From Anisus vortex (lineage: Eukaryota > Mollusca > Gastropoda > Planorbidae): a stretch of 64,000 nucleotides of DNA. The position numbers were made by a program, and so were the translations under genes. A model generated the notes under the pieces. It was not told where the DNA came from. It saw only the letters and a program-made list of their open reading frames with translations, and made no database searches. Location: assembly GCA_949126835.1 (NCBI GenBank), contig OX421495.1, forward strand, positions 17,174,079 through 17,238,078. The letters run 5' to 3'. Below, piece after piece: positions 1 to 10,700 of this stretch; position 1 is the first letter of the stretch, and each line of letters starts with the position of its first letter.

Positions 1-145
1 AGGTCGTTGACAACCCTGACCAATGCCGTCTCCGTGCTATGACTCTTTCGATAGGCGGACTGAAACTGCTCCAAGAGGCTATGCTGCTCCAAGTGAGACA
101 ATAACTGGTTACTGTTTTAGCACAATGCGCTCCAAGACCTTACTT
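1..145 (-). mobile_element. LINE reverse transcriptase fragment
   Basis: The reverse complement reads KVLERIVLKQ, then LEQFQSAYRKSHS, then a match to the usual TETALVRVVND block. This is the conserved N-terminal fingers region of non-LTR reverse transcriptases. A frameshift or stop lies just after KQ. The fragment is cut by the window edge and is not functional. Confidence 0.7.
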
Positions 146-430
146 GCAATTATCCAACTTTTCGTCTTTTTCAAATTATTATTTTTTTAATATGAGAGTT
201 ACGACTATGGTTCGTGTTGTTTATCTTCAAACACGTAATTTCGTAATTGGGTTAAAAACGAATGAAAATTTCAAAAAAAAAAAAAAAAAAAAAAAAAAAA
301 CTTTTCGTAAAAAATACACTATACATGTATTACTTTGGTACACTTTAAACAGTAGGCCTACATTTGATGACGCGTTATTTCTTTTGTTTCATAGGTTCGT
401 AATAACATGAGAACCTTTTAGATTGTTTCT
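146..430. other. AT-rich spacer with poly-A run
   Basis: No gene is recognisable. An uninterrupted A run of about 27 bases sits near 273-300. The reading frame through it is low-complexity. Confidence 0.5.
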
Positions 431-440
431 CGTACTTGTC

Positions 441-706
441 TGTTAAGCTCAGTGTCAGCTAAGCTCAGTGTCCGCTATGCTCAGTGTCCGCTAAGCTCAG
501 TGTCCGCTAAGCTCAGTGTCCGCTAAGCTCAGTGTCAGCTAAGCTCAGTGTCCGCTAAGCTCAGTGTCCGCTAAGCTCAGTGTCCGCTAAGCTCAGTGTC
601 CGCTAAGCTCAGTGTCCGCTAAGCTCAGTGTCCGCTAAGCTCAGTGTCCGCTAAGCTCAGTGTCCGCTAAGCTCAGTGTCCGCTAAGCTTAGTGTCCGCT
701 TAGCAA
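441..706. repeat. 16-bp minisatellite, about 17 copies
   Basis: Tandem units of TGTCCGCTAAGCTCAG are nearly identical, with rare variants (CAGCT, CTATG). Each unit contains AAGCT flanked by CAG and GTC. There is no coding signal. Confidence 0.92.
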
Positions 707-710
707 GCAG

Positions 711-1607
711 TAAAATAAGTGAAGAAGTGTTATTGCTCCACCACTAAACAATCATTTACCATGCCATTGAAACGCAGTTTGACTTTTTGTTGTTAGTCAA
801 TTGGATCCTGTGTCTGTCATAGATTAAACAAAAAGCTTGCACCAGTACCAGTACTACAGTACCAGTACTACAGTACCAGTCTTCTCCTATTTCGTCTCCC
901 AAGTAAGAAAAAAAAAGAGGGGGCGTGTCCATGCATCAAGGAGATAATTATGCTATGGCATTGCTTACACTTTTACTGTAAACACGCTGAAATGTGGTCA
1001 GTGTTGATGTAAGTTTAACGTCTGTCAATGAAAAAAAAATGTTGACACACACTTTATATTATGAAATGGATTGATTGAACTAGTCAAGGAAATAAATATC
1101 GTCATTAAATCCGTTAATTAAAAACAATACTTATATCAAGTTTAGCCTGCAATAAATACATTATTTTTACCCTGGCTTGAGTTTGACATTAAAGGCTATA
1201 GGCCTACTTGTAGATAATTAGATTTTTAGTAGGCCTTACTTTATTTTTCCATAAAATGAACGGAAACTGGAATCTGACTAGACTTTGTGCTTGTCTGGGG
1301 TTAAAATAAAATGAAATAGTTATTAGCTTATTTATTGTAGCAAAGCTTTGACCAAAGCAAAGACGGTAATCGTGATCCATCACGTGGTAGGCTATTAACA
1401 CAGCGGGCACACCACGTCGTAACTACGAGAAAAAACGTTGTTGCGTGGTTTCCACGTTGCTTCCTCCGTCGATACGACGTGGTGTGCCGCTGGGAAGCCT
1501 TATGCGGATAGTCCCTCAACCTTTTGAGAAACCGATCCAGAATTTCACTGTGACCTTTCACATTGCAGATCACGTCTTGCAATACAAATAACAATAAAAC
1601 ATTCTTT
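711..1607. other. Region upstream of AMN without recognised gene
   Basis: AT-rich sequence with a short CAGTACCAGTACTA direct repeat near 840-880 and a roughly palindromic block near 1395-1495 (two copies of CACCACGTCG-like sequence in opposite orientation). Small frames on the minus strand show no domain. Confidence 0.4.
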
Positions 1608-1655
1608 GTTTTTGTATATATTTTTTCTCACAGTATTTTATAGTGATTGTTTGGG
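1608..1655 (+). promoter_or_regulatory. Possible AMN core promoter (TATA-like)
   Basis: A TATATA run (about 1614-1620) and a TTTTATAG sequence (about 1634-1641) lie roughly 90-120 nt before the AMN start codon in AT-rich sequence. Position is suitable but the AT background makes chance likely. There is no transcript evidence. Confidence 0.2.
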
Positions 1656-1731
1656 AAAGGGTTTACAGTAGGATTTTTTCAGGCATGGCATAATTCTGTC
1701 AAATCACCGCTTAGAGTTCAGTCAATGTACC

Positions 1732-1771
1732 ATGAAGTATTTAGTAGCTTGTGTTATTCCTTTGATTTTTG
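1732..1771 (+). CDS. AMN: AMN exon 1: start codon and signal peptide
   Basis: The ATG has a purine-free but acceptable context (tacc before ATG). The exon encodes MKYLVACVIPLIF, a typical short signal peptide with a hydrophobic core, and ends in phase 1 at a consensus donor (G|GTGAGT). This ATG was chosen because the reading frame joins exactly to exon 2, where the mature ectodomain begins at once (VDKKW). Confidence 0.8.
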
Positions 1772-4700
1772 GTGAGTTGTTGTAATAGACGTTTTTGTGA
1801 CAGTTTAAAATTCAGTGCTTATTTCATTGGCCCGGTGTCTAGAGTAATAAAGTTATTGCCACGCACTGGACGATTCAACAGTAGAAATAAAAAACAATAT
1901 AAGAAATAATATAATATATAGGCCTAATTATTATATTGTATTAAACATTTTTGTTGAATTATAACAAAAGAATGATATCAAAATTTGTACAAGCCCTGCT
2001 AAATTACGTTTACACAGTTGCGTGGCCAGGATAGCAAAGAAGAGGTGGGTTGCTGAACTACAAGGAGGGCAAGAGTGAAATAGTGCAAAATGGGGGAGGT
2101 GATAGTGCAAGGTATAGGCCATATCAGCAGCAGGCTGATTCCATACTGGTAAACAATTTCACATTAAAATACTCAAAACCGTAGCAGGACACTATTTTAT
2201 CTAATTATCAATATTTGAAAGATAAAAAAAATAGATTCATTAGGGCCTACATATTTCAAAGTTTTAAATTCGCATTTTCTGACAAAATCTATATGTTGCA
2301 AATAGTATAGAGTATAGGAGGCGTGTGTGTAATATAAAAAATGGATTTCTCAAATTTCATGATAATATCAATCTATCTATTACAATCATTACAAAATAAA
2401 AGAAAAAACAATAATGTAAAAGTAAAGTATCCCTTGCAGACCGTAAGGCTAGTGAAATAACGCACACCAGCTTCCGTGTGCACATAACATACAATGAGAT
2501 TGTATGACCAGTACAATGCCCATTTGTGTCAAGTGTAAAGTACCCGGCAGCGCGTTCGGCTGGCGTGCCGAGAGTCCTACGTTCGAATCCTGGTGAAGGC
2601 TTTGTTCCCGGGGCTGCAGGGTGTCCCTGAGACTACTCGTACGGGTACCTAACTTTGGTTGTGGCAAAGTAAAGGCGACTGGGCATTGTGCTGGTTACAC
2701 AACGTCTAGTATGCCCGTGGCCACAAAAACTGGTGAACGCTGCTTCATCGGCCCTATGGAATGGATCAATTTGGTCCGACGGAATTAGAACAAAAAAGGA
2801 ACTAAGTACGTTGAACTATTTGTCTTTCATAAGTCCTGACATGCGCAGTCGATAAGAAATGGCTGGCGGACACAAACTTCGACAACCCGAAGAACTGGCA
2901 TCCACAAAAAGTCCCCTGTGGCAACGATCAGGTCTTCATGCCCACCACGACACCGGTCATCTACGTTCAGGTCAACACGACCATCAAAGAGATGGTGAGT
3001 ACACGAGGAGGGGGCGGGGAGGTGGGAGGGTGGAGGGAAGAGCCCATAGAGTGGGGTAAAAAAAGAAACAAAGAAAACTTTATTCAAAGTAATTTAATGG
3101 ACGTCCTTCTTCCTTACTTTTCCTGTTTACACTAACTCCTTTCTGCTATCCTGCCCTTTGATAGACTTTGATTTCACGTTTATGTATATTAGTAGCCTTT
3201 ATATTGAATATGTAGACTGAGATTTCCAAACTCTCTGGAAAGTGTTAGAAAAAAAACAACCTCATTCTTCAGCGTTGATAATACATTTAAACCACCAGAA
3301 AACCTGTACATTACAGGTTGTATTGATTACATGTGTAAGTGCCCGGACTCTAGGGGGCATCATCACATACATAAGAAATGACATATAAGGATATGTTGAA
3401 GCTACCTCCATTAAATCAAAGTAGAGATATCCTAAAAGCGACCATCAGGTGCCATGGAAAAAAATACAATTTCAACATATTGAACCCCCCTCACAAACCA
3501 CGGCCATCAAGACAGCACACAGTAGACCTTCTCTAAACCTGTGATAGCTATGAATTTTAACTGACCTCCCCTCAATGGGGATACCATTAAAAATGCATTT
3601 GTAAAACTGGCAGAAAGAATTATCGACAATTGTCTCTATTGGGGGCTGGAAACAATAAACACCATAAATAAAAACCAAGCCGGCTTCAGGGCCGGACAGC
3701 GTAAAGAGGACCAACTGTTCCACCTAAGCCAATGAATCTCAAGTGGATTCCAACACAAGAAACACACTACAGCAGTGTTCGTCAACCTACAACAAGTCTA
3801 TGACAGAGTGTAGCGGGGAAAACTCCTCTGGAGGTCTAACAATGCAGGGGTAAATGGAAAATTGTACAAGTGGCTCAAATCTTTCCTCACAGATCGCGCA
3901 ATACAAATAAAATAAAATAACGCCTTTTCATCAAAGCTGCACCCTTTGTCTAATGCTCATCAATGATCTAGATGAGCTACAAGTGGAAAAGGCACTCCAT
4001 GGTGATGACCTGGTTATGCCGCATAGTTGCCACCATATCGGTAAAAGTGCTGGCGCCTAAATGAAGACTTGACCAAACTTAGCGCGTACTGCGAGAAGTG
4101 AAAACTAAAAGTAAACAGCTCAAAGACAGTATACTCAGTCTTCACAAAAAGTCACAAAATGGCAAAGAAGAAGATATCATTGTCGTTACAAGGTTCTTTA
4201 CTCCAGAAAGAGGACAACTCAAGTTACTTAGGTGACCAGCTAGACAGGCAACTACATTTTAAGAAATACATACAGAGCCCAAAAGAAAAAGTCAATGAGA
4301 CGCCTAAATTTGATGAAGAGGCTATCTGGTACTTCTTGGGGCAGTGATAAGAGTACATTAAAGACCAACTGAAGAGGTTTTTTTCTCAAAGGGTTATGGT
4401 TATTTGGAATAGCCTCATACGGAAGTGACGTTTGAGAAAGGAAATAAATAAACAAAACTCAACTCTCTAAATCTATATTTAACCATTTTGTTAAAAATAA
4501 GAACCGGGAAAATATTCAAAACACGTGACAATTTTCATTTTTCCTAGTCGAAATCCTTTCTCGGAAGTTACTTTCCTATGTTGCCGGAAATTAAACACCA
4601 AAATGGCTACGAGATTTAGATTTTTCTTCCGAAAAACACACACATTTAAGTGCAAATATTGAACTAATTACTTAAACGTTATCTTTGATATTTTGTATAA

Positions 4701-7700
4701 ATGATTTTTATTAACATTCAGATACTGAATACACTATTTACTTTCAAAATCAAATGTAAACTCAATTTTGATTAAGAGCTCTTCACTTGGCCTTTAAGTC
4801 ACTTGTATGTGGGAAATGTGCGATCGATGATGGAGTATAGCATGATAGTGCAAGTAACATGCCGCAAAATAGTACTGGATTGTCTTGAAAAGGTCCAAAG
4901 TCAGGCAGTACACTTCATGTCGCTGACATTAGAATAAATCTATTAGAAAATATAGAAAAAGAAAAGTTCAGTAAAGACTCGTTACTGACATTGAGAGTAG
5001 CGGAAAAAACAAAAGCATTATACCCAGGATTCAGGAGATATACCAATAGTAAAAATATATTCAGATGGAACGGCCTTTTATGGAGTCTTACAAGCAGGTT
5101 ATGGAGTACGAATAGAGTACTCTGACTAATCATGTGATGGATTCTGTAATCCCGGTGGGAAAGCGTGAAGCATATACGAAGCAGAATCAATAGCGATTTA
5201 AGCAGCTCTACACCACATGACAGCTATCCTCAATGCCTACCCGCTTAAAAAAAAGATCTAGTAATCTTCTCTGATTGTCGATCAGTACTACAAGCAGCAG
5301 AGAGTTTCCAGACCTCCAACTCAAAATAAGGCCAATCAAATCCCTACTCTGGGAAATCAACTCTATCATCGATACCTTTGCCGTCAAGCTCAAACTACAG
5401 TGGATCCCAAATATTCCCAAGTATTCCCAAGTATTCCCAAGTATTCCCAAATATTCCCAAGTATTCCCAAGTATTCCCAAGTATTCCCAAGTATTCCCAA
5501 ATATTCCCAAGTATTCCCAAGTATTCCCAAGTATTCCCAAGTATTCCCAAGTATTCCCAAGTATTCCCAAGTATTCCCAAGTATTCCCAAGTATTCCCAA
5601 GTATTCCCAAATATTCCCAAGTATTCCCAAGTATTCCCAAGTATTCCCAAGTATTCCCAAGTATTCCCAAGTATTCCCAAGTATTCCCAAGTATTCCCAA
5701 GTATTCCCAAATATTCCCAAGTATTCCCAAGTATTCCCAAGTATTCCCAAGTATTCCCAAATATTCCCAAGTATTCCCAAGTATTCCCAAGTATTCCCAA
5801 GTATTCCCAAGTATTCCCAAGTATTCCCAAATATTCCCAAATATTCCCAAGTATTCCCAAGTATTCCCAAGTATTCCCAAGTATTCCCAAATATTCCCAA
5901 GTATTCCCAAGTATTCCCAAGTATTCCCAAGTATTCCCAAATATTCCCAAGTATTCCCAAGTATTCCCAAATATTCCCAAGTATTCCCAAGTATTCCCAA
6001 GTATTCCCAAATATTCCCAAGTATTCCCAAGTATTCCCAAGTATTCCCAAGTATTCCCAAGTATTCCCAAGTATTTTCAAGTATTCCCAAGTATTCCCAA
6101 GTATTCCCAAGTATTTCCAAGTATTCCCAAGTATTCCCAAGTATTCCCAAGTATTCCCAAGTATTCCCAAGTATTCCCAAGTATTCCCAAGTATTCCCAA
6201 GTATTCCCAAGTATTTCCAAGTATTCCCAAGTATTCCCAAGTATTCCCAAGTATTCCCAAGTATTCCCAAGTATTCCCAAGTATTCCCAAGTATTCCCAA
6301 GTATTCCCAAGTATTTCCAAGTATTCCCAAGTATTCCCAAGTATTCCCAAGTATTCCCAAGTATTCCCAAGGATTCCCAAGTCACAGCAAAATAGAATAC
6401 TCTAGCGAAGCCAGACACTCTAGCAAAGCAATGAGCCAATATCTTTCAACCTGACACACCAGCATCATGGGTCTTCCAATATGTCCGAACCAGATGAAAA
6501 TGACCCAATAAATGCCCTTTATGCCCTACGGAGAAAAGATCAAGTGACCATCTTTCGCCTACGCACAGGATACATACATCTAAACTCGCACCTTAACCGA
6601 ATCAAAACAGAAAAAGCGGCGGCATGCCTCCCTCTGTAAACACCACAACGAAACAGTTGCTCATCACCCTTTTTACTTTCTAGCACTCCAGGACATAGGA
6701 AAATGTCTCCTAATAACACCAAATCTCTCCAACACTCTATATTCAAACTACGAACAGCTACAAAAAAGTCTGAAATTTCGTCACCATAGCCTCAGGCCGA
6801 AGTGCAAGTGCCCAGATGGCTGCTGGATCGGAATAACGATGATAAAACCATCAGAAACGGTTGACCATAAAAAAAAACGATGGTAAAGAAAAGATGTATT
6901 TTTTTTCGTTTATTGTTTGTTTATTGTTGTTTTTGTTTTTTTTTACCATTTCTTTCTTGAATATTTCCAGACGTCCTCTGTAAAGCATTTTGGTCATTTT
7001 CTATTCCCAGATTTTACCTGTAAATGGTGAACTGATCTTTGGGAAGAACATGCACATTGGTTTTACTGATCAAGAGCTTTCGGAGTGTCAGGGCTCAGGG
7101 GAAGGTAACTCAGATTTCTTGCAGGGATTTTATCATTCAAATATTGAGAAAGAGAGTTTGAGAGAGATTGAGAGAGAGATTGAGAGAGAGAGATTGAGAG
7201 AGAGAGAGATTGAGAGAGAGAGATTGAGAGAGAGATTGAGAGAGATAGATTGGCAGAGAGAGAGGGAGAGAGAGAAGAGGGGGGGGGGGCTCTGGGACAA
7301 GTAATGGGGCAAGAACTTCTGCGTAGCCCCTTGTGTCTGTGTCATCTCAGTATGTAGATATCAAATCATTTTGAATAACATCAACAGCTGTCTAATCCCT
7401 TTACATGCAATATAGACAAAAACAAATGCATGCTAAAACTTTTCACCCTTTATAAAAATAAATGCCAATAAACATAGAGTAATGAAAATGTATCAAACTC
7501 TCAACAGAAGTCGATTTTGAGGCTGTCCACCCAGAATCATGGCTAAACCCCAACAACTGGTGCAGCTCCATCAATGGGGACTGTGACCTGAAGCCCACTG
7601 TCCTCGACGTGGAGAGGGTGCCCTGCACATACGACACCGTCATATTCCCTCGTCACCACCTCTTCTACGTTGACCTGACGGAGACGTTTAAAGTGTCACT

Positions 7701-10700
7701 CCGGTCTGTCAAGTACCACAGTGCGGTAAGTTGGTCAGTGGTCACCGTAGTCTTGACCTATAGACTTTCTCACACCGATTGAATTTAGTGCAGATGTAAT
7801 CAGATATATTTAGCGTTTAGATCTGATCTTATCTTATATATTAAAAACGCTCCTTCTATAAAGAAGATTATTGCGTCCTACGCTTATCCGTGGTCCGAGT
7901 CTAGTCATGCACTTTTATTAATGTTTTAAATGATGTTAAGTTACTGGTTTTCTTGGTCATGCCCGAATGCCCGCATAAGAGATAAGGAACGTGTTTTTGT
8001 CTTTATGTTTATCTGAGCATTGCAATAGGCTGTTATTGTGTTGTATTTCTAAATTAGAGTTTATTGACTTGTGTATTATTACTACTTTACTCTTTGCCCT
8101 TCTGTCCTCTAGTGTTTCTAGATTTAGGGATTTGACTATTGATGTTAGATTGTCAGATACACACGCTCTTTCTCTTTTTCCAGCCGCGATTTTTCAATAA
8201 TTATTTGAATGTAATGTGTTATAAATAACAACCTCTTGCAATGCTCAGATAAACATAAAGACAAAAACACTTTCCTTATCACTTATGCGAGAACAAATGC
8301 ATATAAGTACTCTTTCTTCCCGAGTGGCATTCGGGCATGGAATGGGTTACCTGAACAAACCAGGAAAACCAGTAACTTAACATCATTCAAAACATTAATC
8401 AAAATGCAAGACAAGACTCGGACCACGGATGAGCGTAGGACGCAATAATCTTCTTTATAGAAGGAGCGTCTGAAATGTATAAGATAAGATAGGGCCTACG
8501 ATAAATGTTCCATTCGCTACAATATATCACTAGTGTATTCCTTCATCTCCACTTCTAGACGTATCGCAGCACAGATGACCTGACCAAGTATTTCAAAAGT
8601 AAAGACGGGCGTAAAATATTCCACACCCTGGACGGGGCGTCACCGATCACTCTAGACAGCAACCAGAAATGTAAATACAACATGGGTTGCCCGTGTGGAA
8701 ATGATAAACTCGAGGTCAGTCTGACTTGTTTATTAAACAGCAGAGATTGGTGAAACCATGATAGGTTCTACAGACTAAGTAGGTTACGTTAAATTAGTTT
8801 ACCCGTTCAAACACAGTTATAGATGTAGGAGCCGGTAGGCTTGTTCTTTATTTTTTAACAGTCAGCACTGATTCATTAGACCAGTAAAGTATAGACTTTC
8901 AATGTCTGCATATTGAAACTTTGACTATTTCTTCTTACATTCTCTCACAGGTTGCAAAGTTAATCTGTCAATATGTCCAATGCAAAAGAGCCCGCTGTCA
9001 AAATGTGATAAAACCTGTAGGGGCATGTTGTAATCTTTGCGGTAGGTTTTATTCTGCTTCTGTATAATACAAGAAATAGATATTGTTAATTGAGCATTGT
9101 ATAATGTTACAAGCTTGACAGCGTGGGGGTGGGAGGGGCATACGATCTTTTCCTGTGTCCACTCTTGTTTGTCAATATCTTTTGTGTGTTTGTATGAAGT
9201 ACCCATGAGTCCACTGGTACAATGAACTTAGCAAGTGACAATGAGAGAGAAAGTTTCCACAGCTGAGGCCCATGCATGTACGCCCTATTGGCGTCTACTT
9301 AGATGTGTCCCTTAATATTATCTTATTTAGAAGCTATTATGTTCCAACAGGAGAATGTATTTTGCTGAAATGTTACTTTTAAAATATTTTAAACAACTAT
9401 TAATACTGAGTTTTTTGTTATTTCCAGGCGTTCTATTCAATATTACTGCTGGCGATGGGTTCGTCTTGCAGACATTTGCAACTAACATAAGGAACCAGTT
9501 CCTACAAAGTGGGGTGAGTAGTGAGACAATATCTGTAGGGACATTACTCGACATTCATCATACACGCATATTGACATTTCGTTTCTTACATACAGAACAA
9601 TTGTAACTTCTTCAAACTTCGCTGTTTACTTGTGGGTTAAATGACAAAGAACTGTATATAGATTAATGACATCACATTGAAACCTGTAGGCCTCTCAGAT
9701 TCGTATGGGCACAGTGGTAAATCAGAAAAGCCTTTAAATGGCATCCCAAAAACTTTGCTTTAGAATTAATTGTGGCCATAAAGAGAATTCGGAGTCTATC
9801 CAACAGCTCTGGGTACATGAAATCAGATTAGAAAGTTAAGGCGGGTGCACTTTGTTGGTCACACAATGCCGTGGTTAAATATATTTTTTTAAAGTCAAAA
9901 AAACTGTGCCTCGCCTGCCCGGTTGACTGAAAATGATTGCTTTATTTTAATCGCTGGTAAATATTTTTATATGATACATACGATGACGACACTATTCTCT
10001 CGATGTGGTAAATTTATGAACGACATTGTCTGGAGTTTTGAACTTCATGGGATAAAATCGTGAATCTCTTAAAGAAAGAAAAACTGAAGTTTTTGAAATA
10101 CTGTGTAAGCTTAGATCTAGTAGCTTTAGTTACTGTGTAAATCTAGTAGCTTTAGTAGGCTAACTGTGTAGATCTAGTAGCTTTGGTAACTGTATTAGTT
10201 GTTGTTAATTATTGATTGTTGTTTCTATACTCTATATCTTTTGGTCTGTCTTTGGGATCGTGCCAGAAGGATAACAGCATCTCATTGGCTACATCAATCA
10301 CCAGCGATAACTGGATCCAACTGGTTCTGACGGATTCAACTGGGGAAAAGAGCCTCGCATTGGGCAAAGAGATAGAGACTGAATTACTGCAAGGTGAATA
10401 GAACACAGTGTGTTGTTGCCCTAGTGTGTTGTTGCCCTGTGCTATAACTTTATTGACCTTTCATATCTGCACACAATCGCATTCTCATTGCTACACATGT
10501 AGATGTAGTTAATCCTGTTTCACCGATAGGCCTATCGTCTGTAGCATATGTTCAGGCTATCCTACTCACCATTGGATAGGCCTATCGTCTGTAGCATATG
10601 TTCAGGCTATCCTACTCACCATTGGATAGGCCTATCGTCTGTAGCATATGTTCAGGCTATCCTACTCACCATTGGATAGGCCTATCGTCTGTAGCATATG

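Noticed and set aside
441..706. CRISPR-like array
   Set aside because: Direct repeats without spacers in a eukaryotic genome. Plain minisatellite.
5208..6454. Open frames of 226-390 residues on both strands with QVFPSIPKYS or WEYLGILGNT repeats
   Set aside because: They exist only because the 10-bp monomer lacks stop codons in any frame. Six overlapping frames, no domain, and flanks that belong to a dead LINE.
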